Under the pieces are notes generated by a model, which had not been told where the DNA came from, did not search any database, and saw only the letters and a list, made by a program, of their open reading frames with translations. Below are positions 34,290 to 43,293 of a DNA stretch of 64,000 nucleotides, piece after piece; positions within the stretch are counted from its first letter, which is position 1, and the number at the start of each line of letters is the position of its first letter. Position numbers and translations under genes: made by a program. This stretch comes from Acetivibrio cellulolyticus CD2. GTDB lineage: Bacteria; Bacillota; Clostridia; Acetivibrionales; Acetivibrionaceae. The stretch is taken from positions 124,569 through 188,568 of the forward strand of contig NZ_JH556657.1 of the NCBI RefSeq assembly GCF_000179595.2. Reading direction: 5' to 3'.

Positions 34290-35026
34290 ATAATGTTACC
34301 ACCTTTTCCTAGTATGTATTCTAAATAAGTATCTCTTGCTTGACTTTTACGCTTTTGAGCTATTGGAATTAAATATCCCCCTTGCATTTCAAATGCATCC
34401 TGAGTCATACGTTTAACCTTGTACATGTTTATCACAAAGGATGTGTGGGGCTGCAAGAAACGCTTGTCTTTAATCAGTGGTATAATGTGCTCTGAAAATG
34501 GGATTCGGTTTGAGATAGTTTTTACGGTTTCTCCGTTTTGAAGAGTATATATAACTATATGCTTATTGTATTCGCAGAAAACAATGTCTGAAAAAGCAAT
34601 ATTTCTGTAGAAATCTGAAGTTCTGATACAAAGGCTCTTGTCTATGTAATTTTTAACCTTGGATACAGCAAGAGATAATGTGTCATATAATTTTTGTTTT
34701 TCGATAGGTTTTAATAGGTAATTTATTGGATTTGCTGCAAATGAATCAATGGCAAACTGTGGCTCTGTTGTGGTATAAATTATCTGAGCCTCCTTGTCTG
34801 ACAGACGGATTTCCTTACCAAGAAAAATTCCATTAATCATAGGCATGACAATATCAAGTATGTAAATATGAAACAATTCATTTTCACATGCGTTCAAAAG
34901 GTCATTGGGATGTGAAAAGACCTTAATTTCAGCTTCAAGCTTCACTTCAGTACAGTATTCTCTAGTCAAACTGCAAAGATTTTCTAACTGCTCTTTCATA
35001 TCGTCACAAATAGCTATCTTTATCAT
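34286..35026 (-). CDS. LytTR response regulator (AgrA-like)
   Basis: A 246-residue regulator. The receiver domain (about 1-120) has acidic residues in ICDDMKEQ, the phospho-acceptor Asp in HIYILDIVMPMINGI and a late Lys in YLLKPIEKQK. The LytTR DNA-binding domain (about 140-240) contains SDIVFCEYNKHIVIYTLQNG and FLQPHTSFVINMYKVK. The start is at 35026 (GAGGGG upstream); the longer form from 35044 has no site. It is the first gene of the pair, coupled to the kinase. Confidence 0.92.
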   Translation of the reverse strand: MIKIAICDDMKEQLENLCSLTREYCTEVKLEAEIKVFSHPNDLLNACENELFHIYILDIVMPMINGIFLGKEIRLSDKEAQIIYTTTEPQFAIDSFAANPINYLLKPIEKQKLYDTLSLAVSKVKNYIDKSLCIRTSDFYRNIAFSDIVFCEYNKHIVIYTLQNGETVKTISNRIPFSEHIIPLIKDKRFLQPHTSFVINMYKVKRMTQDAFEMQGGYLIPIAQKRKSQARDTYLEYILGKGGNII

Positions 35027-35087
35027 AAGACCCCTCACCATCATTCAGATTTCAACATTTTGTGTAATCTGTAGCCAAGCTTATATA

Positions 35088-35190
35088 TCAAATTTTATAG
35101 CACTCTTCCGGTGTTAAGTAGCCATTAGGTTCAACAATTCTTTTCATATTATAAACTATTTCGACATACTTGCTAGTGTATTTTAGACTT
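35088..35190 (-). pseudogene. IS3-family orfB C-terminal remnant
   Basis: The frame ending in TGA at 35088 reads SKYVEIVYNMKRIVEPNGYL then TPEECYKI, matching the usual IS3-group end (Y-I-E-x-Y-N-x-K-R ... G-Y-L-T-P-x-E). Nothing recognisable precedes it beyond about 35190. It lies immediately upstream of the LytTR operon and may have replaced its original upstream genes. Confidence 0.65.
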
Positions 35191-35277
35191 TTCTGAAAAT
35201 GGAAAGGCTTGTAAAAGGGATACTGCGTATTTCAAAGCTGCCTTATTCTCCATTGTAATATAAACGCCAAAAACTTA

Positions 35278-35313
35278 CAGCCAGCTAAATCAAAAAATCA
35301 ATTTAGCTGGCTG
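35278..35313 (-). terminator. Terminator of the mannanase gene
   Basis: A 13-bp perfect stem (35278-35290 with 35301-35313, cagccagctaaat/atttagctggctg), 10-base loop, downstream of the GH26 stop; TAAGTTTTT follows on the minus strand. Confidence 0.85.
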
Positions 35314-35382
35314 CTTTTAATTGGTACAATAACTGTACTTTATAACTAATGTATTAAAACTTAGGTATTAAAATCTAATGCA

Positions 35383-37059
35383 TTAAAAACCTGACTTGAT
35401 TCCAAGTAAAACTTGTTTCATAATAGCAAAATCAATTGAATTGGTTTTTCCATTATCATCAACATCAGCCGCTTTAAGCTGTTCATCCGTTAAAGTAGAA
35501 TACCCCAGCAAGTACTTTCTAAGGAAGGCAAAATCAATTGCATTAAATTCACCATCTCCATTTAAATCGCCTTTTCCTATTGTTTGGGTAGGAGGTGTAG
35601 CACTTGGAATTTCCGTTGGTTTTACAGATAGGTCTAATTCATCCTTTGTTTTTACATATGTACTGTTATAAACCTTTTGAACTTGGCCCATATCGTTTTG
35701 TGTACTGTTGGTTATATAATCTACCCATGTGCAAAACCAGGACCATCCTGCCTTTTCTGCAATCAACTTGTCAGGATCTGGCAATGTTCCATTTTCAGAC
35801 ATTGTAACAAGTTTCTTTCCCTGATACAATGACACCAAATTCCTGAATGTAGCCGAACTTGCACTGTAATCTCCACCATTTAAATAAATATCAGCACCTA
35901 TTATATCTACATACTGGTCACCTGGATACCATTTTAAGGCATCCTGATTATCCGATGAAGTCCATACCCAAATCAAATTGTTCAGTTTATTATAGTTTGT
36001 CAAGCGGTCATACATTAATAAATATAATTTCTTGCAGACATCAGGTCCTTTAGCTCCCCACCAGAACCATCCTCCCTGAGCCTCATGTAAAGGTCTCCAG
36101 AGTACAGGAACCCCTGCATCCTGGAGCTTTTTTAGCTGTACAGCTATGGCGTCAATATCCCTAATTAAAAGTTTATAATTTTCTGAATCAGGATTAGAAA
36201 TTGCTGCAGATAAGTCAAAATTGGTTGAATCGGTGTAGAAACCTCTCCACCACTCTTTTCCTGTTTGGTTTATAAGATCAGTGGGAGCATTCCAATGCCA
36301 GCAGAAAGTTACAATTCCACCCGAGTTCCACCATTCTATCGCTTTATCTGTTTCAGAGGATTTTGTTCCGAATTCCACTCTTGAAGGCGAATAATCCATG
36401 AAATCAAAGCCTCCCAATGCAGGCTCTCTACCGGTATTTTCACTCAACCATTGCGTTTTATCTACATCCTGCAGCCCTGCAATTATACTTTTTCCGTAGT
36501 TACGAGCAAGAAAAGACATCAAATTTCTTGCTTCCATTGTTGCATTAGGATTTACCAAGGAATCGGATACTGATAACGGTGGATCTTCAGGCGCCTTCTC
36601 CACTTTAAAGTAATCAACGTCAAACCATCCCCAGCTTTTTACTATTTTTATTTCATTGGAACCGGAGTTTAGCATTATTTTCCCTACTGAAATCTCAGTA
36701 AATACTGCTGACTGTTTAAACTCCACACTTGCCTGTTTATTGCCGTTTACATAGATGTCATTGGTCTTGTCGCCAAATTCCGATGCATAGCCAATTGACA
36801 GATAATACAATCCGGTTGATCCAATAGTCAGATTTATGGCAACTGAGTCTCCATCATTGTCAAAACCGCTGACATATCCTGTTCCTGAGAAACCAGCCCT
36901 GGAAGATAATATATTTGTACCTGTCAGTCTTCCATTTTCCACTTCATAAACAACTGCCGAATCATCCGCAAACAGTATATTGTTACCTGTAAACAAATTA
37001 ACAATTAACATAAATACCAGTATGAGAACAATTTGCTTCCTGGTTTTTAATTTGTACAT
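35383..37059 (-). CDS. Cellulosomal GH26 beta-mannanase with CBM35 and dockerin
   Basis: Secreted endo-beta-1,4-mannanase type enzyme, 558 residues. A signal peptide spans about 1-32. A CBM35-like module covers about 37-155 (VYEVENGRLTG ... SWGWFDVDYFKV). The GH26 catalytic domain spans about 175-480: acid/base Glu326 in RPLHEAQGGWFWW, nucleophile Glu422 in VTMSENGTLP, and the FCWHWNAP substrate-site strand. A Thr/Pro linker leads to the dockerin, about 497-556 (GDLNGDGEFNAIDFAFLRKY and DVDDNGKTNSIDFAIMKQ). The ATG at 37059 follows AAGGAGAAG. It would dock to a scaffoldin and attack mannan. Confidence 0.95.
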   Translation of the reverse strand: MYKLKTRKQIVLILVFMLIVNLFTGNNILFADDSAVVYEVENGRLTGTNILSSRAGFSGTGYVSGFDNDGDSVAINLTIGSTGLYYLSIGYASEFGDKTNDIYVNGNKQASVEFKQSAVFTEISVGKIMLNSGSNEIKIVKSWGWFDVDYFKVEKAPEDPPLSVSDSLVNPNATMEARNLMSFLARNYGKSIIAGLQDVDKTQWLSENTGREPALGGFDFMDYSPSRVEFGTKSSETDKAIEWWNSGGIVTFCWHWNAPTDLINQTGKEWWRGFYTDSTNFDLSAAISNPDSENYKLLIRDIDAIAVQLKKLQDAGVPVLWRPLHEAQGGWFWWGAKGPDVCKKLYLLMYDRLTNYNKLNNLIWVWTSSDNQDALKWYPGDQYVDIIGADIYLNGGDYSASSATFRNLVSLYQGKKLVTMSENGTLPDPDKLIAEKAGWSWFCTWVDYITNSTQNDMGQVQKVYNSTYVKTKDELDLSVKPTEIPSATPPTQTIGKGDLNGDGEFNAIDFAFLRKYLLGYSTLTDEQLKAADVDDNGKTNSIDFAIMKQVLLGIKSGF

Positions 37060-37494
37060 ACTTAACTCTTCTCCTTATAATAACTTTTAATTGCTCGTAT
37101 TTTCTCGTTTAATATTTGAATTCCATATCAATCCAAAAGCTTAGTCTGGACAAATATTGAACATTATTATAACGATGGATTATACTGTCTTACTGGGTCA
37201 CGCGCTAATGGAAATGTATGTATCCTTAATAAAGAATCTAAATCTATATTTTTTATTGTTATCACCTATCTATTATTATATCATTTTTCAACGTTCAAGG
37301 GTAGTTTTGCGCATTTGAATATCTTCAATCTGTTATTTTATCTGAATTGTATATGAATAAATCTTAGCTCTGCTTTTCCTAGTATGGTCATTATTCTTTT
37401 GTATTGTGAGTACTATTAAACACATATTCAATTTCTAACCACCCAGTTTCTCCAAAAAGTTAACCAACTATAATATATTATTATGAAAAATGTA
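37060..37494. other. Spacer between mannanase and MerR genes
   Basis: About 435 bases, no ORF with a start site. It contains the upstream region of the mannanase gene; TATAAT-like words occur around 37160-37180 on the minus strand but without a good -35 partner. Confidence 0.4.
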
Positions 37495-37525
37495 TTGACT
37501 CTCTCGTTGCGTTACCCTTTATAAT
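37495..37525 (+). promoter_or_regulatory. MerR-type promoter with 19-bp spacer
   Basis: TTGACT (37495-37500), a 19-base spacer (core cgttgcgttac) and TATAAT (37520-37525). The overlong spacer is the hallmark of promoters that MerR-family proteins activate by twisting DNA, and it lies directly ahead of the merR-like gene. Confidence 0.85.
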
Positions 37526-37545
37526 TAGGTATGAAGGAGGAGAAC

Positions 37546-38376
37546 ATGAAAACAGTAAATGAAGTATCAAAAATAACTGGAATCAGCATTCGTGCATTGC
37601 GTTATTATGATGAAATTGGACTATTAAAGCCCTCAAAATTAAGCGATACCGGCTATCGTTTATATGACAACAAAGCTCTGGAAAAATTGCAGGAAATCAT
37701 GTTTTATAAAGAATTGGAAATATCACTGCATGATATAAAAAAAATTATGGACAATCCCAATTATGACAAAAAACAGGCCTTACTTTCCCAGATAGCTTTG
37801 TTAGAGCAAAAGCGAAATCGCTTAAATGGAATAATTCAATTGATAAAAGATGTGTTAGAAGGAGTGAATACAATGAGTTTTGAAGCATTTAATGAACAAG
37901 ATATTAAAAAAATGATTGAAATCATGAGAAGTGATTTATCGGAAGAACAATTTCAATCTTTTATTAATGAACATGGCGGCGGTGATATAGAAAAATATGA
38001 AGAACTTCTACTGAAATCATTAACAGATGAGAAAGTTGCTTCAGATATATTAAGGTGGTATAGAAGTAAAGAAAACTTTTTAAATGCAAGTAAGCCTGAA
38101 CATAATACAGAACAAATAAAAAATGATTTTCATGAGATTTATATAGGATTTACAACGCTTATGAATTCTCAAGATGTAGAAGCAGAGCATCTCTTAGTTG
38201 AGAGACTTGCCAACAGTTTTAAAAATATGCTTAAGTTGGATAATCCCAGAGCATTTCTTCTTGATTTTGTAAAAGAATTTCAGAATGAAAAATTTGCAGA
38301 TATTCATGATACACAATATGGTAAAGGTAGTTCAAAATACCTGACAGAAGCAATTCAAAGGTATTATGGGGTGTAG
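37546..38376 (+). CDS. MerR-family activator with TipAS drug-binding domain
   Basis: A 276-residue regulator. The N-terminal MerR domain reads TVNEVSKITGISIRALRYYD then EIGLLKPSKLSDTGYRLYD. A dimerisation coiled coil spans about 75-110. The C-terminal TipAS-type all-helical domain (about 125-270) ends in YGKGSSKYLTEAIQRYYG. The start is 37546, since AAGGAGGAG lies just upstream and would be inside the longer reading frame from 37531. Autoactivation through its 19-bp-spacer promoter on binding a peptide-like drug is inferred from TipAL/Mta relatives. Confidence 0.92.
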   Translation: MKTVNEVSKITGISIRALRYYDEIGLLKPSKLSDTGYRLYDNKALEKLQEIMFYKELEISLHDIKKIMDNPNYDKKQALLSQIALLEQKRNRLNGIIQLIKDVLEGVNTMSFEAFNEQDIKKMIEIMRSDLSEEQFQSFINEHGGGDIEKYEELLLKSLTDEKVASDILRWYRSKENFLNASKPEHNTEQIKNDFHEIYIGFTTLMNSQDVEAEHLLVERLANSFKNMLKLDNPRAFLLDFVKEFQNEKFADIHDTQYGKGSSKYLTEAIQRYYGV

Positions 38377-38937
38377 TTACAAAATCAGAGACCAAGATTA
38401 TCCCTATATTTACTATAATGTCAACTGAATTAGGGAAGTTTGTTGATATGCTCAGGAATGAAATAAAATGGCAACATTGTCAGAAGAGCTAATGAAATGT
38501 ATGAAAAAGACAGCAATTGGGCCAATATTGCATATAGGGTTTCAAACGAGTTACCTCCAGAGAACTTAGCCGCAATAAAAGCGATATCAAATTCTCTTCT
38601 AAATAAAAATAATCTATACAGGGTGTTCTGTTTTAGGAACAGCCTGATTTTTATGTTGCCCATCCATAGATTGTTCTTGACTTGCCAGTTAAGTTATGCA
38701 ATGTTGATGCTGTAACCAATTCTTTGAGGCTTTTTATTACATCTTTTTTCATTCTGCTATGAATTTTCATTGGAAGAAGAATTCACTTGTCTCTTTTATT
38801 CAGTTTTGCTGGAAATTATGATAGACTTGTTATATATAAATTTTCAAATTTAAGAAAAATTTCAAATGGATAACCAGTAAAAGGATCATATTAGTGAAAG
38901 GATTTTATTATAATATATTTTAACGGAGGAGTTTTTA
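38377..38937 (+). other. Decayed DNA with one short peptide-like stretch
   Basis: There is no intact gene. One frame stays open for about 45 codons (38490-38630; NWANIAYRVSNELPPENLAA) without a ribosome site, a plausible scrap of an old gene. A hairpin (cagggtgttc/gaacagcctg) lies near 38620-38650. The last 20 bases hold the ribosome site of the next gene. Confidence 0.35.
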
Positions 38938-39402
38938 ATGCTGAAAAATGTAAGGGTTGGAAGATTTGGATTAGAGGGAGAATTATATTTTGAGCTTTTT
39001 AAAAAGGATATTAGTTTTTCGACAGATGACGAAGATGTAACTATTGAGTATATAGAAAAGTGTGCTACTTATTTGAATTCTATTACTGGTGATGTGATTA
39101 ATTTCTTATGTGAAGCTTCAATTAGATACTGTAATGATGTCCTTAATATGATTGGCGAAGAACCTAAAAAATTCAAAAATACAAGTGATGTACTTGAATT
39201 AATTTACCCTAGTGTCTTAATCGTACCAATGCCAGAGAATGGTAATGAGCCGGTTATTCATTTAGAATTAAACTGTGATTGGGAAGAGGAACATGGGATG
39301 GAATGGATAATTAGAGACAATACAGTGTTATATGTGGGTTCATTTAATGGTGAAGATCCATGGGGAGATTACTCAATTAAGGAAAGCTGGAATTATGCTT
39401 AA
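38938..39402 (+). CDS. DUF6985-like protein, immunity-type
   Basis: A 154-residue acidic soluble protein. The C-terminal half has the DUF6985-style block HLELNCDWEEEHGMEWIIRD followed by LYVGSFNGEDPWGDY. Proteins with this domain are usually encoded near polymorphic toxins or alone in arrays of small genes. GGAGGAG precedes the ATG. It is the first of a run of same-strand small genes. No toxin gene is adjacent, so an immunity role is only suggested. Confidence 0.7.
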   Translation: MLKNVRVGRFGLEGELYFELFKKDISFSTDDEDVTIEYIEKCATYLNSITGDVINFLCEASIRYCNDVLNMIGEEPKKFKNTSDVLELIYPSVLIVPMPENGNEPVIHLELNCDWEEEHGMEWIIRDNTVLYVGSFNGEDPWGDYSIKESWNYA

Positions 39403-39471
39403 ATTCTAAATTAGCTGTAGCTCTACGGAAATTTTAGGAAGATTAAATGTGTTATTGAAGGTGGGTTGATA

Positions 39472-39765
39472 ATGTCTGAAGATAATAAAACTAGAAAAAT
39501 GAAAAATACAAAAGTTTCAAAACTGAGTATAATAGCATTTATTCTAGTTATTGCTGTTTTGCTGATATATATTATTTCAACATTTTTGGGGCACATTCCA
39601 ATTGTATTGGGGTATTTGATTATCATATTTATATTTACAATTTTTACATTATCACTTGTTGACCTATTTCAAAGAGATAGAAACAAAGCGCTATCCATAT
39701 CAACAATGCTGTTCAGTTTATTGTTAATAATTATCTTTGTATCATCTATGATAAGAGATATGTGA
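39472..39765 (+). CDS. Small three-span membrane protein
   Basis: A 97-residue protein with a basic, polar N-terminus (about 1-17) and three hydrophobic segments (about 18-42, 44-65, 75-95). The ATG at 39472 is chosen over a TTG at 39466, given the GAAGGTGGG upstream. The family is not recognised. It lies 70 bases after the DUF6985 gene, possibly cotranscribed. Confidence 0.6.
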   Translation: MSEDNKTRKMKNTKVSKLSIIAFILVIAVLLIYIISTFLGHIPIVLGYLIIIFIFTIFTLSLVDLFQRDRNKALSISTMLFSLLLIIIFVSSMIRDM

Positions 39766-39913
39766 AACAGCTAGGAACTTATTTGATTCAATGCAGTTTT
39801 AAAGTATATGTTTGGAACAATTGATATGTATTAAAGATTTGTTGTAAGCTGAAAAGCGGACCTATGGCTATAAGGGTTAGCTTTGGAGAAAAAATAATAT
39901 ACGGTGGTTGGTA

Positions 39914-40118
39914 TGATAGATGATATAAAAACTGATAAAATTAAATTATTAGTAGCACAGATTGAGGAAGAAAACATTATATATGGGGAGTCTGTAGGAT
40001 TTTGTGGTGAAAAGACAGAACAATGAAATCCCCCTTGCTGCCCAGAGTTAAAATCGCTAACATCACCTGATAAGTGGGAGATGTTTAAAAGTTTTGAGTT
40101 GATCAGAATTTTATCGTG
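39914..40118 (+). pseudogene. Broken small gene in the accessory array
   Basis: ATG at 39914 opens a 37-codon frame (MIDDIKTDKIKLLVAQIEEE) to a TGA at about 40025. The same frame reopens as PDKWEMFKSFELIRILS to a second stop near 40118. It looks like a gene interrupted by a nonsense mutation and then truncated by the intron-like sequence that follows. Confidence 0.4.
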
Positions 40119-40120
40119 AG

Positions 40121-40210
40121 GTAGCAGGAAGTCGAAAGCCGAGGATGGCAAATAGGTTGGTTTGTTAAAAAGCCGGATGAATCGAAAGGTTCCTGTCCGG
40201 TTTGGAAGAA
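40121..40210 (+). mobile_element. Probable group II intron fragment
   Basis: The segment agccggatgaatcgaaaggttcctgtccggtt (40171-40203) forms the ccgga..tccgg stem with an inner gaa-c/gaaa/ggttc hairpin. That is the pattern found just before the reverse-transcriptase gene in many bacterial group II introns. The upstream gtcgaaagccgagg region fits as well. No reverse transcriptase and no domain V remain. Confidence 0.4.
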
Positions 40211-40319
40211 GAGAAACCGCTTGCAATAACTTCAAAGGCAAAACACACCTATGGCTATCCGGATTACGAAAGATGGGAATTGGAGATATATTAAATTGAT
40301 TTTAGTGAAAGGGAACATT

Positions 40320-40913
40320 ATGAGTATTTTCGATTTTTTTAAAGGGAAGAAAACTTGCAATGATTTAAGAGTAAAATTGATTAATGCTGCTCAAAGCATG
40401 GATAAGGTTTCTTTTTCGAACTTATGTAAAGATAACTTGAAGCAAATTGAACAAGAGTATTTAACATGGAATAATGTGCCCAAAGAATATAGAAATGATA
40501 AGGAAAAGCTTAATTGGTGGGTTAGTAGTATGGTGTATATAGGTGAAACTCTTGAAGAGGTCGGGTTTAGTGGACTTTTAGATTTGCTTATGCAGAGGAA
40601 AAGTGATAAGAATATAGTAGAAGATTATCAAAATAGTTATGTAAAAGCACAGCAACTGTATGATGAACAAAAATATGAAGAATCAATTCTTATCCTAGGA
40701 TCATTGCTAGATCAAATACAGGGGCTTAAAGGTACTTTAGTGGACGATTTGAAACCGCGAATATTTGGATTATTGGGAACAAATTATTATCAGATAGGAG
40801 TCAAGGATAAAGCGCTTGACTATACAAATCTTGCGATAAAACTATGTGAAGAAACCAATGACCTAGAAGGTGTCGAAATATACAAAAATAATTTAAATAT
40901 AATTAAGAAGTAA
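40320..40913 (+). CDS. Helical TPR-like protein in the accessory array
   Basis: A 197-residue soluble, all-helical protein. After a helical N-terminus (MSIFDFFKGKKTCNDL) the C-terminal half shows tetratricopeptide-like units: YVKAQQLYDEQKYEESILIL and LGTNYYQIGVKDKALDYTNL. The start is at 40320 behind GAAAGGGA, not the longer frame from 40251 that runs into intron-like DNA. Similar proteins occur among toxin-immunity arrays. No specific function is assigned. Confidence 0.65.
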   Translation: MSIFDFFKGKKTCNDLRVKLINAAQSMDKVSFSNLCKDNLKQIEQEYLTWNNVPKEYRNDKEKLNWWVSSMVYIGETLEEVGFSGLLDLLMQRKSDKNIVEDYQNSYVKAQQLYDEQKYEESILILGSLLDQIQGLKGTLVDDLKPRIFGLLGTNYYQIGVKDKALDYTNLAIKLCEETNDLEGVEIYKNNLNIIKK

Positions 40914-40943
40914 TTTTGATAATTGAAGTAACTGACGAATTAG

Positions 40944-41288
40944 CAACATGATGGTTTAGATTTAAAGTACGATTATGCTGAAATAAAAGACATTGAATAT
41001 CCATTATTACAGAAAGTTGAGTATAAGGGTGGTAGTTGTTACCTGGAAGCTAAAATAAGTTATCTTCTAGATTTGTGGAATGAAAGGAATTATTTAGGGC
41101 AGATTAATGCGGTTGCTTTAGGAAATTTTTCTTTCTCATTTGTTGGTTTTTTAAGTATTGAGGGAGATTTGATTTCTGTTGAAAAGGTTGGTATTAATGA
41201 ATTAAAGGAACTTAAACAGGTTATCGAAAATTTTGAAATAACAAGGCTGGAAAATATTAGAGAGTATTTTGATACCTATATTGAATAA
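40944..41288 (+). pseudogene. 5'-truncated small gene (unknown)
   Basis: An open frame of 114 codons from a TAG at 40941 to the stop at 41286, reading HDGLDLKYDYAEIKDIEYPL, then SYLLDLWNERNYLGQINA and ending REYFDTYIE. There is no ATG or ribosome site at its head; a TTG at 41073 falls mid-domain. It is probably a gene that lost its beginning. The composition matches its neighbours. Confidence 0.5.
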
Positions 41289-41326
41289 TACTGTTATGCT
41301 ATTTTGGGATTAATGTGAGGATGCGA

Positions 41327-41899
41327 ATGGAACTAAATTATTTAAAAGATGAAGATTTTTATTTGAGGTATCTTGAGAATGAAGCACATAAATTAATTCT
41401 AGCTGGATATAAAAATACACAAGATTCATGTTCAATGATAATGCAAATAATGAATACATCAATTTGGCCGTCGATAAACTGGGGAATTATTAAGTTTGAA
41501 AATGATAATATCACTAAGTATTATTTAGTTAAAACTCTTTGGGACAAAAAACAGGATGAAAAGAAAATGAATGAGCCGAATTTCAATTTAAAGTTAAGAT
41601 ATAACAAAGTAAGTTTGGTCCCAACTATCCAAAACAAGCAAATTATTTTAAGTAATAGTTATGTTGAAAAAGTTATAAATAAGCTTAAATTTATTGAGTT
41701 GAAACCTAACCCTGAACCTAAAATTAAAGAAGGGTTTGCTATATTGGATGGGACATACTATAAATTACTTTTAGGTGAAATGTTTAATAACTTTTGTATA
41801 ACATGGAGAGAAGAAGATCAAGATAATTGGTCTGGTTTAACTAAATTTGCAAGAGAATTACTAAAAATGTTTGTGGAAATTGATTTGAAATGTAAATAA
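41327..41899 (+). CDS. Unknown soluble protein in the accessory array
   Basis: A 190-residue protein, unrecognised. There is no signal peptide or membrane span. Mixed alpha/beta with aromatic-rich strands (SIWPSINWGIIKF, FCITWREEDQDNWSG). The ATG at 41327 follows GAGG by six bases; a GTG at 41315 would overlap that site. It starts 38 bases after the truncated gene. The size, charge and placement resemble polymorphic-toxin immunity genes. Confidence 0.6.
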   Translation: MELNYLKDEDFYLRYLENEAHKLILAGYKNTQDSCSMIMQIMNTSIWPSINWGIIKFENDNITKYYLVKTLWDKKQDEKKMNEPNFNLKLRYNKVSLVPTIQNKQIILSNSYVEKVINKLKFIELKPNPEPKIKEGFAILDGTYYKLLLGEMFNNFCITWREEDQDNWSGLTKFARELLKMFVEIDLKCK

Positions 41900-41973
41900 T
41901 TAAGGCGCCACCGTCCATAGGTATAAGTAAACTTCATTGAGAATTTAAAACTTAGAACTTGAAGGTGATAGGT

Positions 41974-42846
41974 ATGACAATGCAAATTGAAGATAAAATT
42001 GAATACCTAAATGATCAATACACGATTATTAAGTGTGAGAAGGATGAGATATTTGAACCAGGAGACTACGGTTTTTCCCCCACACCTTTATCTACTGCAT
42101 GTTTGAAGGGATATTTTTGTAAATATTCAATAGAAAATGACTATTTAATTCTTTTTCAATTAAATATTGGTCTTGAGACTGAAAATCCTCCAGTTTTGCA
42201 AGGTATCAGTGCAACAAATATTGAAGAACATAGTTCAAATTGGATGTTTGAAAAAGTGAACTTACCACTTAATTACTCAGGCGGAATAATTATTGGCCGT
42301 AATGTCGTAGATGAGATATATAACCCATTTGGATTTTGGCGACCACACTGTTATGAATATGTATTTGAATTGATTTTTGAAAAAGGTAGGCTTGTAAAGA
42401 CATTTGATCATTGTAAATACATGTTACTAATTCGAGAAATCATTCGCAACTCGAGACAAGTCGTAAAAAAATCTATTGGATATTTTGAAGAAGATCAAAC
42501 GGTTATTATAAAAGCACCAAACCAGCAAGATTTAAAAAGTTTTTCTTTATTGGTAAAAGAAATTGCATCTAAATATATAAGTTCAAAAACAATTGAGTTA
42601 TTTAATTCATTAAAATCAAAGGGTTATATAGAGTTAGATAAAAAATTACATTTTGGGGAGTATCGAAATTTATCTACTTGTTTTGAAAAGAATGGATTTA
42701 GAAATATTGTACTGACAAAATATTCAACTGATTCGCAGGAGCATTTAGAACTTGACTTAGTAATAGCGCAATGTCCTGATTCAGTTCAATTACTTAATAT
42801 TTACAATAAGTATAATTTGGGTACATCATTTAACCTATTGTTATAA
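41974..42846 (+). CDS. Unknown 290-aa protein ending the accessory array
   Basis: A soluble 290-residue protein that I do not recognise. The N-terminal part is beta-rich (YTIIKCEKDEIFEPGDYGFS), with a central helix LIREIIRNSRQVVKKSIGYF and a C-terminal region with ELDLVIAQCPDSVQLLNIYN. The start is the ATG at 41974 six bases after GAAGGTG; the longer frame from a TTG at 41959 overlaps that site. It is the last plus-strand gene before the minus-strand defence island. Confidence 0.6.
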   Translation: MTMQIEDKIEYLNDQYTIIKCEKDEIFEPGDYGFSPTPLSTACLKGYFCKYSIENDYLILFQLNIGLETENPPVLQGISATNIEEHSSNWMFEKVNLPLNYSGGIIIGRNVVDEIYNPFGFWRPHCYEYVFELIFEKGRLVKTFDHCKYMLLIREIIRNSRQVVKKSIGYFEEDQTVIIKAPNQQDLKSFSLLVKEIASKYISSKTIELFNSLKSKGYIELDKKLHFGEYRNLSTCFEKNGFRNIVLTKYSTDSQEHLELDLVIAQCPDSVQLLNIYNKYNLGTSFNLLL

Positions 42847-43293
42847 ATTTGTGATATATATTACAAATCAATCCAATTACCAATAACTCCCACAACAATA
42901 TAACCAATATCTCCTAATAGTTCTTATAAGCTTTTGCCGAGAAGCAAAAAAACACCAGATTGTATGCTAAAATAATTGCAGTGTTTACTACTGCAGTTAC
43001 AGCAGCAAAACCCCGTCATTAAATAACGTTTGCCAAACAGTATGATATAAGAACAAAAGCTATGGCATACACTATATACAACTGCTAGACCTTGCTTCCT
43101 TATTACAAAGCTTTTCTACCTCCAAAAAATCATTGCAAGAACTCAGCTCACTCTTTGTATACTCTGTAAAGTCGTATGTCCACATCGTATGAGCAATGTA
43201 GAGTGTTACATTATTAATCACTCTGAATTCTGTGCGGACAACAAAAATATGGAAATATTGTTTTTTTACAACCGCTGGATGTACTTCCCTATA
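42847..43293 (-). other. Decayed membrane-protein DNA between array and defence island
   Basis: No intact gene. On the minus strand hydrophobic coding-like stretches survive between stops (YAIAFVLISYCLANVI and GFAAVTAVVNTAIILAYNL, about 42900-43080), as expected for a dead membrane-protein gene. Confidence 0.35.

Noticed and set aside
35096..35146. Possible AgrD pheromone precursor (19-codon frame upstream of the LytTR operon)
   Set aside because: The peptide continues upstream in frame and matches the C-terminus of an IS3 transposase (GYLTPEECYKI); it lacks the AgrD Cys-helix layout.
39831..40241. 136-aa open frame on the minus strand
   Set aside because: It is antisense to intron-like and broken-gene DNA, has no ribosome site and has an improbable composition; a shadow frame.
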